Notes: generated by a model from the letters alone, not told the origin. 45,551 bases of DNA from CAZRUM01 sp964603435 (GCA_964603435.1 CAZRUM010000002.1:1-45551), one strand, 5' to 3'. Positions 30,974-39,309 are shown, counted from the stretch's first letter. Program-made: numbers and translations.

Positions 30974-31531
30974 ATGCCGAAACATCTAAAAAAACTTAGT
31001 GAGGAGATAATTAATAAAAATCCTTGGTGGACTTACAAACATGATACTTATGAAAAGCCAAATGGCGAGGTAGGGGATTATTATTATGGTGAGACTCCGG
31101 GTAATGCTATGATAGTGCCAATTTTGGATGACGGTAGGATGGTTTTGATTTTACAGCAAAGATATTTAAGAGAAAAACAAAGTATAGAGTTTCCTTGTGG
31201 TGGCACTGTATTAGGTGAGTCTGCTTTGGAAACTGCTAAAAAGGAATTACTTCAAGAAGCGGGTTGTATTGCTGATGAATATATTAAGATAGGTGAATTT
31301 GAAGGATTGAATGGTCTTTGCAAAGATATGTGTAGTGTTTTTTTGGCATATGTGGAAGAACAAAAAGAACAAAATCTTGATGATACAGAAGAAATTGAAA
31401 TAATTTATCGTCGTCCAGATGAAATAGATCAGATGATTAAAAAAAATGAAATTTGGGATGGGCAAACTATGGCAGCTTGGGCTATGGTCCATCACGAATT
31501 TTTACATAAAGAAAAATATGACACAAACTAA
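30974..31531 (+). CDS. Nudix hydrolase, ADP-ribose pyrophosphatase-like
   Basis: Nudix enzymes cut nucleoside diphosphates linked to another moiety. The box is in residues about 76-98: GGTVLGESALETA then KELLQEAGC. Against the consensus GX5EX7REUXEEXGU, R is K and the first E of EE is Q, while the catalytic E of the second pair is kept. The ends (NPWWTYKHDTYEKP, WDGQTMAAW) resemble ADP-ribose pyrophosphatase relatives. 185 residues. Its end overlaps the next ORF by 14 bases, so translational coupling is likely. Confidence 0.88.
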   Translation: MPKHLKKLSEEIINKNPWWTYKHDTYEKPNGEVGDYYYGETPGNAMIVPILDDGRMVLILQQRYLREKQSIEFPCGGTVLGESALETAKKELLQEAGCIADEYIKIGEFEGLNGLCKDMCSVFLAYVEEQKEQNLDDTEEIEIIYRRPDEIDQMIKKNEIWDGQTMAAWAMVHHEFLHKEKYDTN

Positions 31532-31910
31532 CACAAATTTTATAAATACTTTTGGTTTTATTCGTGATAATAGTAAAGAAGGTCGTACACTTGAACATGT
31601 CAAAGTTGGTAAAATTTATGTTTCTCGTTTAGTTATTCAATCAGGTCAGATTACGGGTAATTATTATCATAAAAAAACTAGTTCTCTAATTATGGTAGAG
31701 GCCGGTAAAGTACAGATGAAGTATGTACAAGTAAATACTAAAGAAGAAAAAGAAATTATTTTGACTCCGAGTGGTGGTTTAATTAACGTACCACCTTATG
31801 TGGCTTTTTCTCGTCGTAATATTGGGACTGGTCCAGCCGTAGTTATAATTTTTTCTGATGCTCCTATACGTGAGGGAGATGATTTTGAGTTCGAGGTGTA
31901 TAAAGATTAG
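31518..31910 (+). CDS. Cupin-fold protein, sugar-nucleotide type
   Basis: The start ATG 31518 lies within the end of the Nudix gene; earlier starts give a hybrid N-terminus. The 130-residue product has cupin-type strands: GQITGNYYHKKTSSLIMVEAGK (metal-site histidine HKK near residue 51), GGLINVPPYVAFSRRN near 94 and VVIIFSDAP. The pattern resembles WxcM-like or dTDP-sugar isomerase-type cupins, but the family assignment is loose. Near rfbB and another cupin, a role in sugar modification is plausible. Confidence 0.7.
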   Translation: MTQTNTNFINTFGFIRDNSKEGRTLEHVKVGKIYVSRLVIQSGQITGNYYHKKTSSLIMVEAGKVQMKYVQVNTKEEKEIILTPSGGLINVPPYVAFSRRNIGTGPAVVIIFSDAPIREGDDFEFEVYKD

Positions 31911-31936
31911 AAAATATTTTTTAGATAAAATAACTC

Positions 31937-31966
31937 TTGCCATAGGGTTGTTTTTTGTTGTATAAT
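31937..31966 (+). promoter_or_regulatory. Promoter of the two small GC-rich genes
   Basis: TTGCCA (31937-31942), 18 bases, perfect TATAAT (31961-31966), 32 bases before the ATG at 31998. Confidence 0.7.
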
Positions 31967-31997
31967 GGAAATGAAAACAATCGGAAAGGAGGGGGAT

Positions 31998-32225
31998 ATG
32001 AAAAGAGATGAAATTACATCTCTTGGTAATGTTCGTTTTAGCCATCTCCTTCCGGAGTTGATTGCTAGAGCACAGGCAGGCTCCGAAGAGAAGGGTTTTT
32101 CAGACCAAGAACACGCGTGGTGGGAGATGAGAGCCCAGACGTTGAGTTCTTGGGATGGGGAGACCTTCCGTAGGAGAAGGCAACCATTTCTTCGGATTGT
32201 GAATACAAGCGACACTGGAAGGTGA
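31998..32225 (+). CDS. GC-rich hypothetical protein, 75 aa
   Basis: ATG 31998 follows AAGGAGGGGG closely, one of the strongest SDs here. The product begins MKRDEITSLGNVRFSHLL, is charged, with EHAWWEMRAQTL in the middle and RRRRQ near the C-terminus; no membrane helix. No family recognised. It is clearly GC-richer than the cupin and isomerase genes on either side. It pairs with the next small gene, 10 bases downstream, behind the promoter at 31937. Confidence 0.6.
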   Translation: MKRDEITSLGNVRFSHLLPELIARAQAGSEEKGFSDQEHAWWEMRAQTLSSWDGETFRRRRQPFLRIVNTSDTGR

Positions 32226-32235
32226 GGAGGACAGT

Positions 32236-32445
32236 ATGACCACTTTGTTGAGTGACCATGCAAACGTAATGGTCAAAGGGTGCGAAGATCGCCTGCGTCA
32301 AGCTAGTCCTGGCTCGACCGAAGCTGCTCATCGTCAGGAGTTGCTTTCTGTCGCCCGAGGCTTTCGAGGAGGAATCCATCTCGATTTCGATGTTTCTGAA
32401 ATGGAACGTCAGAACCGAAGGTCGCGACGTGGTCTCATTTCGTAA
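32236..32445 (+). CDS. GC-rich hypothetical protein, 69 aa
   Basis: ATG 32236 follows GAGGAGG by five bases. The product MTTLLSDHANVMVKGCEDRL... is soluble, charged and ends in an arginine-rich tail (RQNRRSRRGLIS). No family recognised. The gene is the second of a two-gene GC-rich operon; the 3' flank has a CCGAAC/GTTCGG hairpin (32470-32487) and a terminator (32501-32530). Confidence 0.6.
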   Translation: MTTLLSDHANVMVKGCEDRLRQASPGSTEAAHRQELLSVARGFRGGIHLDFDVSEMERQNRRSRRGLIS

Positions 32446-32500
32446 GCCGTTTTTTCACAAGGAGTTCCCCCGAACCCACAAGTTCGGAGGAGGTACAAAG

Positions 32501-32530
32501 TAGTTCTTTAATAGGACTATTTTTTTGTTT
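32501..32530 (+). terminator. Terminator of the small GC-rich operon
   Basis: TAGTTCT pairs with AGGACTA (one G-T pair) around TTAAT, followed by seven T. Confidence 0.75.
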
Positions 32531-32587
32531 TACAAATTAGAGAAATTTTGCTAATATATAGATATAATTTCTTATAAAAAAATAAAT

Positions 32588-33661
32588 ATGAGTCAATCAA
32601 TTTTAGATAATTTGGTAAAAATCAAACAACTTGATTCACAAAATATGTTGGGAAGCCTTCAGCTTTTGTCAGCCCAAGTAGAGCAAATTTATAATACTGC
32701 TCGTGAATTAAAAATCCCTGCCAACTACAAAAATATAAATAATGTTGTAGTTCTTGGGATGGGTGGTTCAGCTATTGGTACTCATGTGGTAAAGACTTTG
32801 TTTGCTGATGAACTAAAAGTACCAGTAGAAATTATCAATGATTATAAATTACCAAAATTTGTAAATAATAAATCTTTAGTACTCGCTTCCAGTTATTCTG
32901 GAAATACAGAAGAAGTTGTGGAAGCTGTGAAGCAGGCAAAAATAAAGAAAGCTAAAATATTAGTAATTTCTGCTGGTGGAAAGTTAAAAGCTTTCGCTAA
33001 AAGAAATAAATTACCAGCTTTGATTTTTACTACAGAAAATAATCCCTGTGGTTCACCGCGTATGGGATTGGGTTATTCTATTTTTGGTCAACTGATTTTA
33101 TTTTCTAAAGTCGGTTTATTAAAAATAAGTCAAACAAAAATAAAAGAAGTTGTAAAAATTTTGGCGTATTACGATGGGCTATTTGGTGCACTGACTCCTA
33201 CCAAAGAAAACTTAGCCAAGCAGTTAGCAAAACTTACAATTGATAAAAATGTTTTTTATGTCGGTTCTGAGCACCTACTCGGTAATGTGCATATTGCTGC
33301 TAACCAAATGAATGAAAATGCTAAGCGTATGGCAGGTTATTTTGCCCTGCCAGAATTAAATCATCATTTGCTAGAAGGCATGGTAAATCCAAAAAATAAT
33401 AAAACAAACTTGTTTTTTATTATGATATTGTCAGATTTGTATGGTATTAGAGTTCAGAAACGCTATGGTATTACTAGTAAAGTTTTTGACAGGCAAGGTA
33501 TCAAACACCAGACTTATAAATTACAAGAAAAAGATAAACTGATGCAAGCGTGTGAGATTTTGGTTTTGGGTAGTTATATTAGTTATTATTCTGCCTTGTT
33601 AAAAAATATTGATCCAACAGATATTCCTTTTGTTGATTATTTCAAAGTGCAGATGAAATAG
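32588..33661 (+). CDS. Bifunctional phosphoglucose/phosphomannose isomerase
   Basis: The protein interconverts fructose-6-phosphate with glucose- and mannose-6-phosphate. It has two SIS domains: the first with GMGGSAIGTHV near residue 60 and ASSYSGNTEEV near 100, the second leading to AANQMNENAK and the catalytic ELNHHLLEG near 255. This is the short archaeal-type bifunctional enzyme, about 357 residues. It lies upstream of rfbB and other sugar genes, so it probably feeds hexose phosphates into nucleotide-sugar synthesis. No SD. Confidence 0.92.
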   Translation: MSQSILDNLVKIKQLDSQNMLGSLQLLSAQVEQIYNTARELKIPANYKNINNVVVLGMGGSAIGTHVVKTLFADELKVPVEIINDYKLPKFVNNKSLVLASSYSGNTEEVVEAVKQAKIKKAKILVISAGGKLKAFAKRNKLPALIFTTENNPCGSPRMGLGYSIFGQLILFSKVGLLKISQTKIKEVVKILAYYDGLFGALTPTKENLAKQLAKLTIDKNVFYVGSEHLLGNVHIAANQMNENAKRMAGYFALPELNHHLLEGMVNPKNNKTNLFFIMILSDLYGIRVQKRYGITSKVFDRQGIKHQTYKLQEKDKLMQACEILVLGSYISYYSALLKNIDPTDIPFVDYFKVQMK

Positions 33662-33712
33662 TGGACAAATTTTTATAAATATTGTAAGATTAGGTAAATT
33701 AAACATCAAACT

Positions 33713-34807
33713 ATGAAATTATTGGTCTGCGGAGGAGCTGGCTTTATTGGCTCTAACTTCATTCACTATATACTAGAAAAATACCCACATTATGAGGTGA
33801 TAAATTTTGATAAGCTAACTTACGCTGGTAATCTTGATAATCTAAAAGCAATTGAAGAAAATATAGAACATTCATCTCGCTATCATTTTGTGAGAGGGGA
33901 TATTATTGATTATAAATTACTTTGCGAAGTGGTAGAAAAATACCAGATTGATCATATTATAAATTTTGCAGCTGAGACCCATGTGGACAGATCTATTCAC
34001 GGTGACTGTAGTGAGTTTGTGATGACCAATACCTATGGTGTTTTGATGTTGTTAAATCTTGTAAAAAATTATAACATAGAAAAATTTGTAAATGTTTCTA
34101 CTGATGAGGTCTATGGATCTCTCGAGTTGGAAGATGAAAGTTTGTTTACAGAAAGTACTCCTATAGAACCAAACATGCCATATGCAGCTGCCAAGGCTGG
34201 GGGAGATATGTTGTGTCGTGCTTATCACTCTACACACAAGCTTCCTATTGTGGTGACACATTGTTCAAATAATTACGGTCCATTTCAGTATCCAGAAAAA
34301 TTGATTCCGATTTCTATTTTTAGAATTTTGAAAAATAAAAAGATTACTATTCATGGTGATGGTAGAAATGTTCGTGACTGGATTCATGTAAAAGATCACT
34401 GTAGTGCTCTAAATCTTATGCTTCACAAAGGTGAACCAGGTGAGATTTATAATGTAGGAGTAGATAATGAAAGAAGTAATCTAGATATTGCCAAAATGAT
34501 TTTGCAGGCTATGAATAAGGGTGAGGATTTTCTTGAATTTGTTACAGATAGACCTGGCAATGACAAACGCTACGCAATTGATGCCTCAAAAATTCGTTCT
34601 TTGGGTTGGGAGCCAATTTATACTCGCGATCAGTTTGACATTGGAATGTCTGAAACAATCAACTGGTATTTAACTAATACAGAATGGGTTCATAATTTGT
34701 GGGGAAAACACGATGATGCTTATAAAATTAATAATGCTCCGGAATTGGAAAAGAAACAAAAAGAACATGATTTAAAAGTCCTAAATGGTGATGAAAAAGT
34801 CGATTAA
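33713..34807 (+). CDS. rfbB: dTDP-glucose 4,6-dehydratase
   Basis: RfbB/RmlB makes dTDP-4-keto-6-deoxyglucose, the branch point to rhamnose and other deoxysugars. This SDR-fold enzyme shows the Rossmann loop GGAGFIGSN (residues 7-15), AAETHVDRSI near 85, STDEVYG near 124, the catalytic YAAAK near 157, and NNYGPFQYPEKLIP. The C-terminus has RPGNDKRYAIDASKI. 364 residues, slightly longer than usual because of a charged tail. Downstream is a cupin (34979) likely to act on its product. rfbA and rfbC are not in the window. Confidence 0.96.
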   Translation: MKLLVCGGAGFIGSNFIHYILEKYPHYEVINFDKLTYAGNLDNLKAIEENIEHSSRYHFVRGDIIDYKLLCEVVEKYQIDHIINFAAETHVDRSIHGDCSEFVMTNTYGVLMLLNLVKNYNIEKFVNVSTDEVYGSLELEDESLFTESTPIEPNMPYAAAKAGGDMLCRAYHSTHKLPIVVTHCSNNYGPFQYPEKLIPISIFRILKNKKITIHGDGRNVRDWIHVKDHCSALNLMLHKGEPGEIYNVGVDNERSNLDIAKMILQAMNKGEDFLEFVTDRPGNDKRYAIDASKIRSLGWEPIYTRDQFDIGMSETINWYLTNTEWVHNLWGKHDDAYKINNAPELEKKQKEHDLKVLNGDEKVD

Positions 34808-34808
34808 A

Positions 34809-34896
34809 TAGAACTCAAATTAAACAAATATAACAAATTAACACAAATAAATATTTGCGAAAATTTGTCTAATTTGTAAGATTTGCGTTCTATAAA
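34809..34896. repeat. Long AT-rich inverted repeat after rfbB
   Basis: The outer arms ATAGAAC and GTTCTAT are complementary, and about 42 bases on each side pair with roughly three in four matches. Both halves contain ACAAAT words about every ten bases. Closely related in design to 6869-6952, which has the same outer arm. Confidence 0.75.
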
Positions 34897-34939
34897 ACAT
34901 TTTATTTAGATATTATTTTAATACTGGTGGTATTAGCGT

Positions 34940-34974
34940 CGGGATCCTTCGATTCGCTATGCTCACTCAGGATT
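34940..34974 (+). repeat. Family A repeat placed at the RBS position of the 34979 gene
   Basis: CGGGATCCTTCGATTCGC, TATG, CTCACTCAGGATT. It ends four bases before the ATG, and its AGGA lies six bases upstream of that ATG, where an SD would sit. The same holds at 36457-36491. Confidence 0.85.
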
Positions 34975-34978
34975 GTGT

Positions 34979-35380
34979 ATGAAGTTTAAAAAATTAAAAT
35001 TAAAAATTGTAGAAAATGATAAAGCAACTTATAGTTTTGCTGAGCTTAAGGATTTTGTAGATTGGAAAGTAAAACGAGTTTATTATATTCAAAATGTAAA
35101 AGAAAATACAGGTCAACATTGTCACAAGGAAGAAAAAGAATTGTTTGTCATGGTATCTGGTAGTTGTACTGCCATTATTGACCAGGGGAATGGCAAAGAA
35201 GATGTTTTATTAGAGGGACCTGGTGATGCGATTTATGTAGGTGGTTATGTTTGGCATGGATTTAAAGATTTTGCCCCGGGTTCAGTATTGTTGGCATTGT
35301 CTTCAACAAATTATAAAGAGGATAGAAGTGACTATGTAGAGGATTATGAGGAATATAAAAAGTTAGTAGAAAGTTTATAA
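34979..35380 (+). CDS. FdtA/QdtA-like dTDP-keto-sugar isomerase (cupin)
   Basis: FdtA-type cupins isomerise dTDP-4-keto-6-deoxyglucose between 3- and 4-keto forms. The 133-residue protein fits: KRVYYIQNVKENTGQHCHKEEKELFVM, given here as separate blocks KRVYYIQNV and GQHCHKEEKE (metal-site-like histidines), SGSCTAIID, PGDAIYVGGYVWHGF and YVEDYEEYKKL. Start ATG 34979. A family A repeat directly upstream supplies an AGGA that could act as SD. Its neighbour rfbB makes the likely substrate; RmlC-like epimerase activity is less likely. Confidence 0.85.
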   Translation: MKFKKLKLKIVENDKATYSFAELKDFVDWKVKRVYYIQNVKENTGQHCHKEEKELFVMVSGSCTAIIDQGNGKEDVLLEGPGDAIYVGGYVWHGFKDFAPGSVLLALSSTNYKEDRSDYVEDYEEYKKLVESL

Positions 35381-35385
35381 AGTAT

Positions 35386-35414
35386 CCGCCAAAGGCGGAC
35401 CAGCCTTTGGCTGG
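35386..35414. repeat. Family C palindromes
   Basis: CCGCCAAAGGCGG and CCAGCCTTTGGCTGG lie side by side. Related to CCGCCAGCTGGCGG inside uvrA (5608). Confidence 0.75.
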
Positions 35415-35434
35415 GAAAGTCAAAAGTATTTATT

Positions 35435-35460
35435 GACCGCCATGGTGGTGGTTTTTTGTT
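35435..35460 (+). terminator. Terminator after the FdtA-like gene
   Basis: ACCGCC pairs with GGTGGT (one wobble) around ATGGT, followed by TTTTTTG. Confidence 0.65.
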
Positions 35461-35466
35461 TTGGTA

Positions 35467-35495
35467 TTGACAAAGTATATTTTTTATGGTAAAAG
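35467..35495 (+). promoter_or_regulatory. Probable promoter of the 35540 gene
   Basis: Perfect TTGACA (35467-35472), 17 bases, weak TAAAAG (35490-35495). A GCCAC/GTGGC hairpin (about 35511-35525) sits directly before the AGGAGG SD. Confidence 0.5.
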
Positions 35496-35539
35496 AAGTA
35501 TAGAAAACAACGCCACGGGAGTGGCAGGAGGTTCTTACA

Positions 35540-36241
35540 ATGGCAAAGATTTCTTTGCGTGGGGTTGTCGGGTACGAGGGTGGTACTTTGGAGTGGTTGC
35601 AAAAGGTCTCGCTCGGGGGAGAACCTCGTCTCGACCTGGCAATCGCCGTGGTAACCCAGTACCGTCGGGCTCGGGCGTTCCAGCGGTCGGAGGATGAGAG
35701 CGACCAGGAGTATGGGGTGATGCTGATGAATCAGTTCATCATCCACATGGTTTCTCTCGGTCACCACTACTTGGTCCAGGGCGACATTCCTGCGGCCTGG
35801 CTCGCTGAGCACAACAAGGCTTCTGCTCTGCACGTTCTCGGTGAGCACAACAAGGCTGACGTCATCAACCGTCAGATCCTCGTTGAGATCGATGGTTACC
35901 GTGAGGAGCACGAGGTACTCGACGAGGACGGCGAGTTCGTCGAACTCAAAGTCTTTTTCGGCTTGGTGGAGAACAACGAGGAGTACCGGCAACAAGTCGG
36001 TCACGAGACCTGGGGTCAGAAGGTAGAGCACATGAAGGAAATGCATCTACCCGACTACCCGGGCCGGGTCGAGGTTTACGTCAAGTATCTGCTTGAGGAA
36101 GATCTCATGAGCAAGGGTGAAGCTTCGTTCAAGATTGGCGAAGTACTCATTTACTGCTGTGATATTCACCTCTTCGGTAAGTACGATCAGCTCGAGCGTC
36201 TGCGCCTGTTCGCCCTCTCTCTTCAGGGGCACACCGACTAG
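35540..36241 (+). CDS. GC-rich hypothetical protein, 233 aa
   Basis: ATG 35540 follows AGGAGG by about eight bases. The protein begins MAKISLRGVVGYEGG, is soluble, highly charged and mainly helical, and contains a short duplication (AEHNKA then GEHNKA, from a shared GAGCACAACAAGGCT). No family recognised. GC content is the highest of the window's larger genes. A long minus-strand open frame (35420-36046) is its shadow. The gene is alone between a terminator at 35435 and one at 36353. The intergenic part up to 36352 holds a GCCGCA/TGCGGC hairpin (36320-36343) only. Confidence 0.65.
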   Translation: MAKISLRGVVGYEGGTLEWLQKVSLGGEPRLDLAIAVVTQYRRARAFQRSEDESDQEYGVMLMNQFIIHMVSLGHHYLVQGDIPAAWLAEHNKASALHVLGEHNKADVINRQILVEIDGYREEHEVLDEDGEFVELKVFFGLVENNEEYRQQVGHETWGQKVEHMKEMHLPDYPGRVEVYVKYLLEEDLMSKGEASFKIGEVLIYCCDIHLFGKYDQLERLRLFALSLQGHTD

Positions 36242-36352
36242 GGGCACACTTCACTTCTTCTTTTCATCCTTCCCTAAGGTCATTGAATTGACCAGTTCTT
36301 TCTATTCCCACCCCACCCCGCCGCATGACATCCTTCCTGCGGCAACTTCAAA

Positions 36353-36378
36353 AGAATCCGATATGATCGGGTTTTTTT
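36353..36378 (+). terminator. Terminator of the 35540 gene
   Basis: CCGAT and ATCGG pair around ATG, extended by A/T pairs, followed by seven T. Confidence 0.8.
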
Positions 36379-36394
36379 GTTTAATGGCGTAGAC

Positions 36395-36423
36395 TTGAAA
36401 AAAAACTCTAAAAAGGCTATAAT
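36395..36423 (+). promoter_or_regulatory. Promoter of the rfbD-glycosyltransferase operon
   Basis: TTGAAA (36395-36400), 17 bases, perfect TATAAT (36418-36423). Confidence 0.8.
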
Positions 36424-36456
36424 TGTGAATATATTATTTAGATTGAGCTTTAAACA

Positions 36457-36491
36457 CGGGATCCTTCGATTCGCTGCGCTCACTCAGGATT
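36457..36491 (+). repeat. Family A repeat at the RBS position of rfbD
   Basis: CGGGATCCTTCGATTCGC, TGCG, CTCACTCAGGATT. It ends five bases before ATG 36497, with AGGA about seven bases upstream of it. Confidence 0.85.
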
Positions 36492-36496
36492 TACTT

Positions 36497-37345
36497 ATGA
36501 AAAACAAGAAACTCCTTATTTTAGGCGCCAAGGGTAATCTTGGTTCTGTTTTGTTAGATATTTTTTCAGATAAATATGAAGTGACAGCTTGGGATTTTGC
36601 AGAGTGTGATATTACCGATGAAAATTCTCTAGAGAGTATTAAAGAATTGGTTCCAGATATTATTATCAATGCGACTGGTTATAATGATGTTGATAAGGCA
36701 GAAGATGAAGGTAAAGAAATGGTTTACAAAGTAAATGCAGGAGCTGTGGGAAATCTTGCTAAGTTAGCAAAAGAATTAGACAGTGTGTTTGTGACTTACT
36801 CTACTGATTATGTTTTTGATGGAGAAAAGGGAAGTGGATATACAGAAGAAGATGTACCAAGTCCTGTTTCTGAATACGGCAAGTCAAAATATGAAGGTGA
36901 GAAATTGGTCCGTGAAGTTTGTGAAAAATATTATATTATTCGTCCCTCATGGATTTTTGGGGTAGATGGTTCTGGTAAAAAAAGTTTTATAAATTTAATG
37001 CTTGACTTAGTTGTTAATCAAGGTAAAACACACTTGGATGTGGAAGAGTCAAGTGTTAGTAGTCCAACTTATTCTGTCGACTTGGCAAAATTAACAAGGG
37101 AAATTATTGAAGGCGAATATGAGTATGGAATTTATCATGGTAGCAATACTGGGCAGTGCAGTCGTTATGAATGGGCTCAGAAAATGTTTGAATTAAAAAA
37201 TATCAAAGTAAACATAACTCCCGTGGATGAGGATTTTTTTCCTCGTACAGCAAGACGTCCAAAGTATTCTGTTTTACTTAATACAAAATTACCTGCGTCA
37301 AGAAGTTGGCAACATGCCCTGGAAGAATATTTAAAAACTATCTAA
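36497..37345 (+). CDS. rfbD: dTDP-4-dehydrorhamnose reductase
   Basis: RfbD/RmlD reduces dTDP-4-dehydrorhamnose to dTDP-rhamnose with NAD(P)H. Seen: LILGAKGNLGS (cofactor loop, residues about 7-17), VNAGAVGNLAKLA, TYSTDYVFDGEKG near 104, the catalytic YGKSKYEGE near 127 and RPSWIFG near 151. The ATG 36497 was chosen over an open frame from 36377 because the family N-terminus starts at MKNKKLLIL. 282 residues. It begins the operon with four glycosyltransferases, so rhamnose is likely a component of the surface glycan. Confidence 0.9.
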   Translation: MKNKKLLILGAKGNLGSVLLDIFSDKYEVTAWDFAECDITDENSLESIKELVPDIIINATGYNDVDKAEDEGKEMVYKVNAGAVGNLAKLAKELDSVFVTYSTDYVFDGEKGSGYTEEDVPSPVSEYGKSKYEGEKLVREVCEKYYIIRPSWIFGVDGSGKKSFINLMLDLVVNQGKTHLDVEESSVSSPTYSVDLAKLTREIIEGEYEYGIYHGSNTGQCSRYEWAQKMFELKNIKVNITPVDEDFFPRTARRPKYSVLLNTKLPASRSWQHALEEYLKTI

Positions 37346-37346
37346 T

Positions 37347-37369
37347 CGGCCTTCGCTAAAGCTACGGCC
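37347..37369. repeat. Family B repeat between rfbD and the first GT2
   Basis: GGCC-TTCGCTAAAGCTAC-GGCC, the reverse orientation of CGTAGCTTTAGCGAA at 22171. It ends eight bases before the next ATG. Confidence 0.75.
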
Positions 37370-37377
37370 AGACAAGT

Positions 37378-38226
37378 ATGGATTTAAGCATTGTTACAGT
37401 TAATACTAATGACAAAAATATTTTGAGACAAATCAAATCTGTTATTGAGTCAACAAAAAATATTGAGTTTGAACAGATTGTGTCTGATAATGGTTCAACT
37501 GATAATAGTCTAGAAGAAATTAGAAGTAAATTTCCAGAAGTAAAAATTGTTGAAAATAAAAAAAATATTGGGTTTGGTAAAGCGAATAATAGTGGGGTTA
37601 ATATTTCTACTGGTAAATATGTTTTATTGCTCAATCCTGATATGGAAGTACAGTCTGGATCTTTAGAAAAAATTGTAAAATGGATGGATGACCATAAAGA
37701 TGTTGGTTTGGTAAGTTGTAAATTAGTAGACAGCGAAGGTAAATTTAGTAAAAATGCTGCCCCAAGAAGATTTCCTAAGCTTGTTGACCAGTTGGCAATT
37801 TTATTGAAATTACCTCATGTTTTACCTAAAATAGTAAATAAGTATTTGCTGACTGATTTTGATGAAACACAAGAGCAGGAAGTAGACTCTGTGCGTGGGT
37901 CTTTTATGTTGCTAAGAAAGGAAATAATTGCTAAACTAGGGTGGGCATTTGATCCACGATATTTTATCTGGTTTGAGGACGTAGATACTTGTCGTGAAGT
38001 AAAGAAACTGGGTTATAAAGTTATGTACACACCGATTATTTCTTGCGTAGATTTAATTGGTCAGACTTTCAAAAAACAACCAACTTACCAAAAACAAGTT
38101 TGGTTTACAGGTTCAATGCTTAAATATTTTAAAAAATGGGAGCCGTGGTACAAATGGATGTGGATTGCAATTTTTAGACCAGTGGCATTACTACTCACTT
38201 TAGTAGTTGGTAAATTCAAAAAATAA
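37378..38226 (+). CDS. Family 2 glycosyltransferase (rhamnosyltransferase-like)
   Basis: GT-A fold GT2 enzyme, probably adding a sugar to a surface polymer. Visible: SIVTVNTNDK near the N-terminus, SDNGSTDNSLEEIR near residue 38, the NIGFGKANNSGVN block, LLNPDMEV (DXD-like) near 84, RGSFMLLRKEIIAKLG, and WFEDVDTCREVKKLGYKV, the ED base motif. The 282 residues end in an amphipathic or membrane-binding helix. First of four consecutive GT2 genes, all with short spacers. Confidence 0.93.
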   Translation: MDLSIVTVNTNDKNILRQIKSVIESTKNIEFEQIVSDNGSTDNSLEEIRSKFPEVKIVENKKNIGFGKANNSGVNISTGKYVLLLNPDMEVQSGSLEKIVKWMDDHKDVGLVSCKLVDSEGKFSKNAAPRRFPKLVDQLAILLKLPHVLPKIVNKYLLTDFDETQEQEVDSVRGSFMLLRKEIIAKLGWAFDPRYFIWFEDVDTCREVKKLGYKVMYTPIISCVDLIGQTFKKQPTYQKQVWFTGSMLKYFKKWEPWYKWMWIAIFRPVALLLTLVVGKFKK

Positions 38227-38229
38227 ATT

Positions 38230-39306
38230 ATGACAAAATTAACTATCAATACAATATTTTTTAAAGATGAAGAAGAAAAGTATTTTTCTTATCTTTTTGA
38301 ATCTTTGCAAAAACAAACTTTCAAAGATTGGCAGTTGCAAGTTTTGGATAACGGAGCCAGTCCTGAGTTGATTGGAAAATTGAAAGGGCAATTAGATAAA
38401 TTGGATAATAAATCAGAAATAATTCACTCTGACAAAAATATTGGTTTTGCCAACGGTCATAATTTACTATACAAAAAATCTGACAGTGAATATGTCTTGA
38501 TGTTGAATCCAGATATGTATTTGCAATTAGACGTATTGGAAAAGTTGGTAAAATTTCTTGATCAACACAAGGAAGTGGCCACAGCCTCAACACGATTGAT
38601 GCGTTGGGATTTTGCTAAGCTAGGATCTGGTGGAGATTTGCAAGCTAGCTTTACCAATCAGATTGACGCTATTGGTATTAGGCTTTTGCGTAATCGTAGA
38701 GCTATAGAGTGGCTTGCTCAACAAGAGTGGAAGGAAGATAGTGAAAATAAACATGTCAAAAATTTGTATAATAAATCAATTGTAGAAGTTTTTGGAGTGT
38801 CTGGAGCTTTGCCAATTTATCGTAAGTCACAAATTGATAATGTTTTGTTACCAGACGGTAATGTTTTTGATCCAACTTATCACTCATACAAAGAAGATCT
38901 CGACTTAGCTTATCGCTTGCGTAACATGGGTTATACTTCTTATGTGTTACTCGACGCAGTTGTTTATCACGATAGGACTGGTGCTGCGCCAAAGAAAATG
39001 GGGGATTGGTCTGCTATAAAAAATTATAAAAAACATAGTAAGTACATTCGTTTTCATTCTTACAAAAATCATTTACGTACACTTTATAAAAATGAATATT
39101 GGCAGAATTTATTACTAGATTTACCATTTATATTTTGGTTTGAGTTCAAGAAGTTTGTATTTTTATTATCTACTTCACCCAGTGTGATTTTTGTTGGTTG
39201 GAAAGAAATTTTACAAAATTATAAATATACTAGAAAAGCAAAAAAAGATATAAAACAAAAACGAAAAATGTATTGGAAAGGTTTAAGACGTTGGTTTAGC
39301 ATATAA
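38230..39306 (+). CDS. Family 2 glycosyltransferase
   Basis: 358-residue GT2 enzyme. Motifs: LQVLDNGASPE, NIGFANGHNLLY near residue 72, LMLNPDMYLQ near 90, VSGALPIYRKSQI, and YKEDLDLAYRLRNMGY near 218. It has a longer C-terminus than the neighbours, with a hydrophobic segment (LLLDLPFIFWFEFKKFVFLL) and a very basic end, likely for membrane binding. Start ATG 38230 lies three bases after the previous stop; no SD. Confidence 0.92.
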   Translation: MTKLTINTIFFKDEEEKYFSYLFESLQKQTFKDWQLQVLDNGASPELIGKLKGQLDKLDNKSEIIHSDKNIGFANGHNLLYKKSDSEYVLMLNPDMYLQLDVLEKLVKFLDQHKEVATASTRLMRWDFAKLGSGGDLQASFTNQIDAIGIRLLRNRRAIEWLAQQEWKEDSENKHVKNLYNKSIVEVFGVSGALPIYRKSQIDNVLLPDGNVFDPTYHSYKEDLDLAYRLRNMGYTSYVLLDAVVYHDRTGAAPKKMGDWSAIKNYKKHSKYIRFHSYKNHLRTLYKNEYWQNLLLDLPFIFWFEFKKFVFLLSTSPSVIFVGWKEILQNYKYTRKAKKDIKQKRKMYWKGLRRWFSI

Positions 39307-39309
39307 ATT

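Noticed and set aside
35420..36046. A 208-codon minus-strand frame
   Set aside because: It is the antisense shadow of the 35540-36241 gene, crosses the terminator at 35435 and has no SD.
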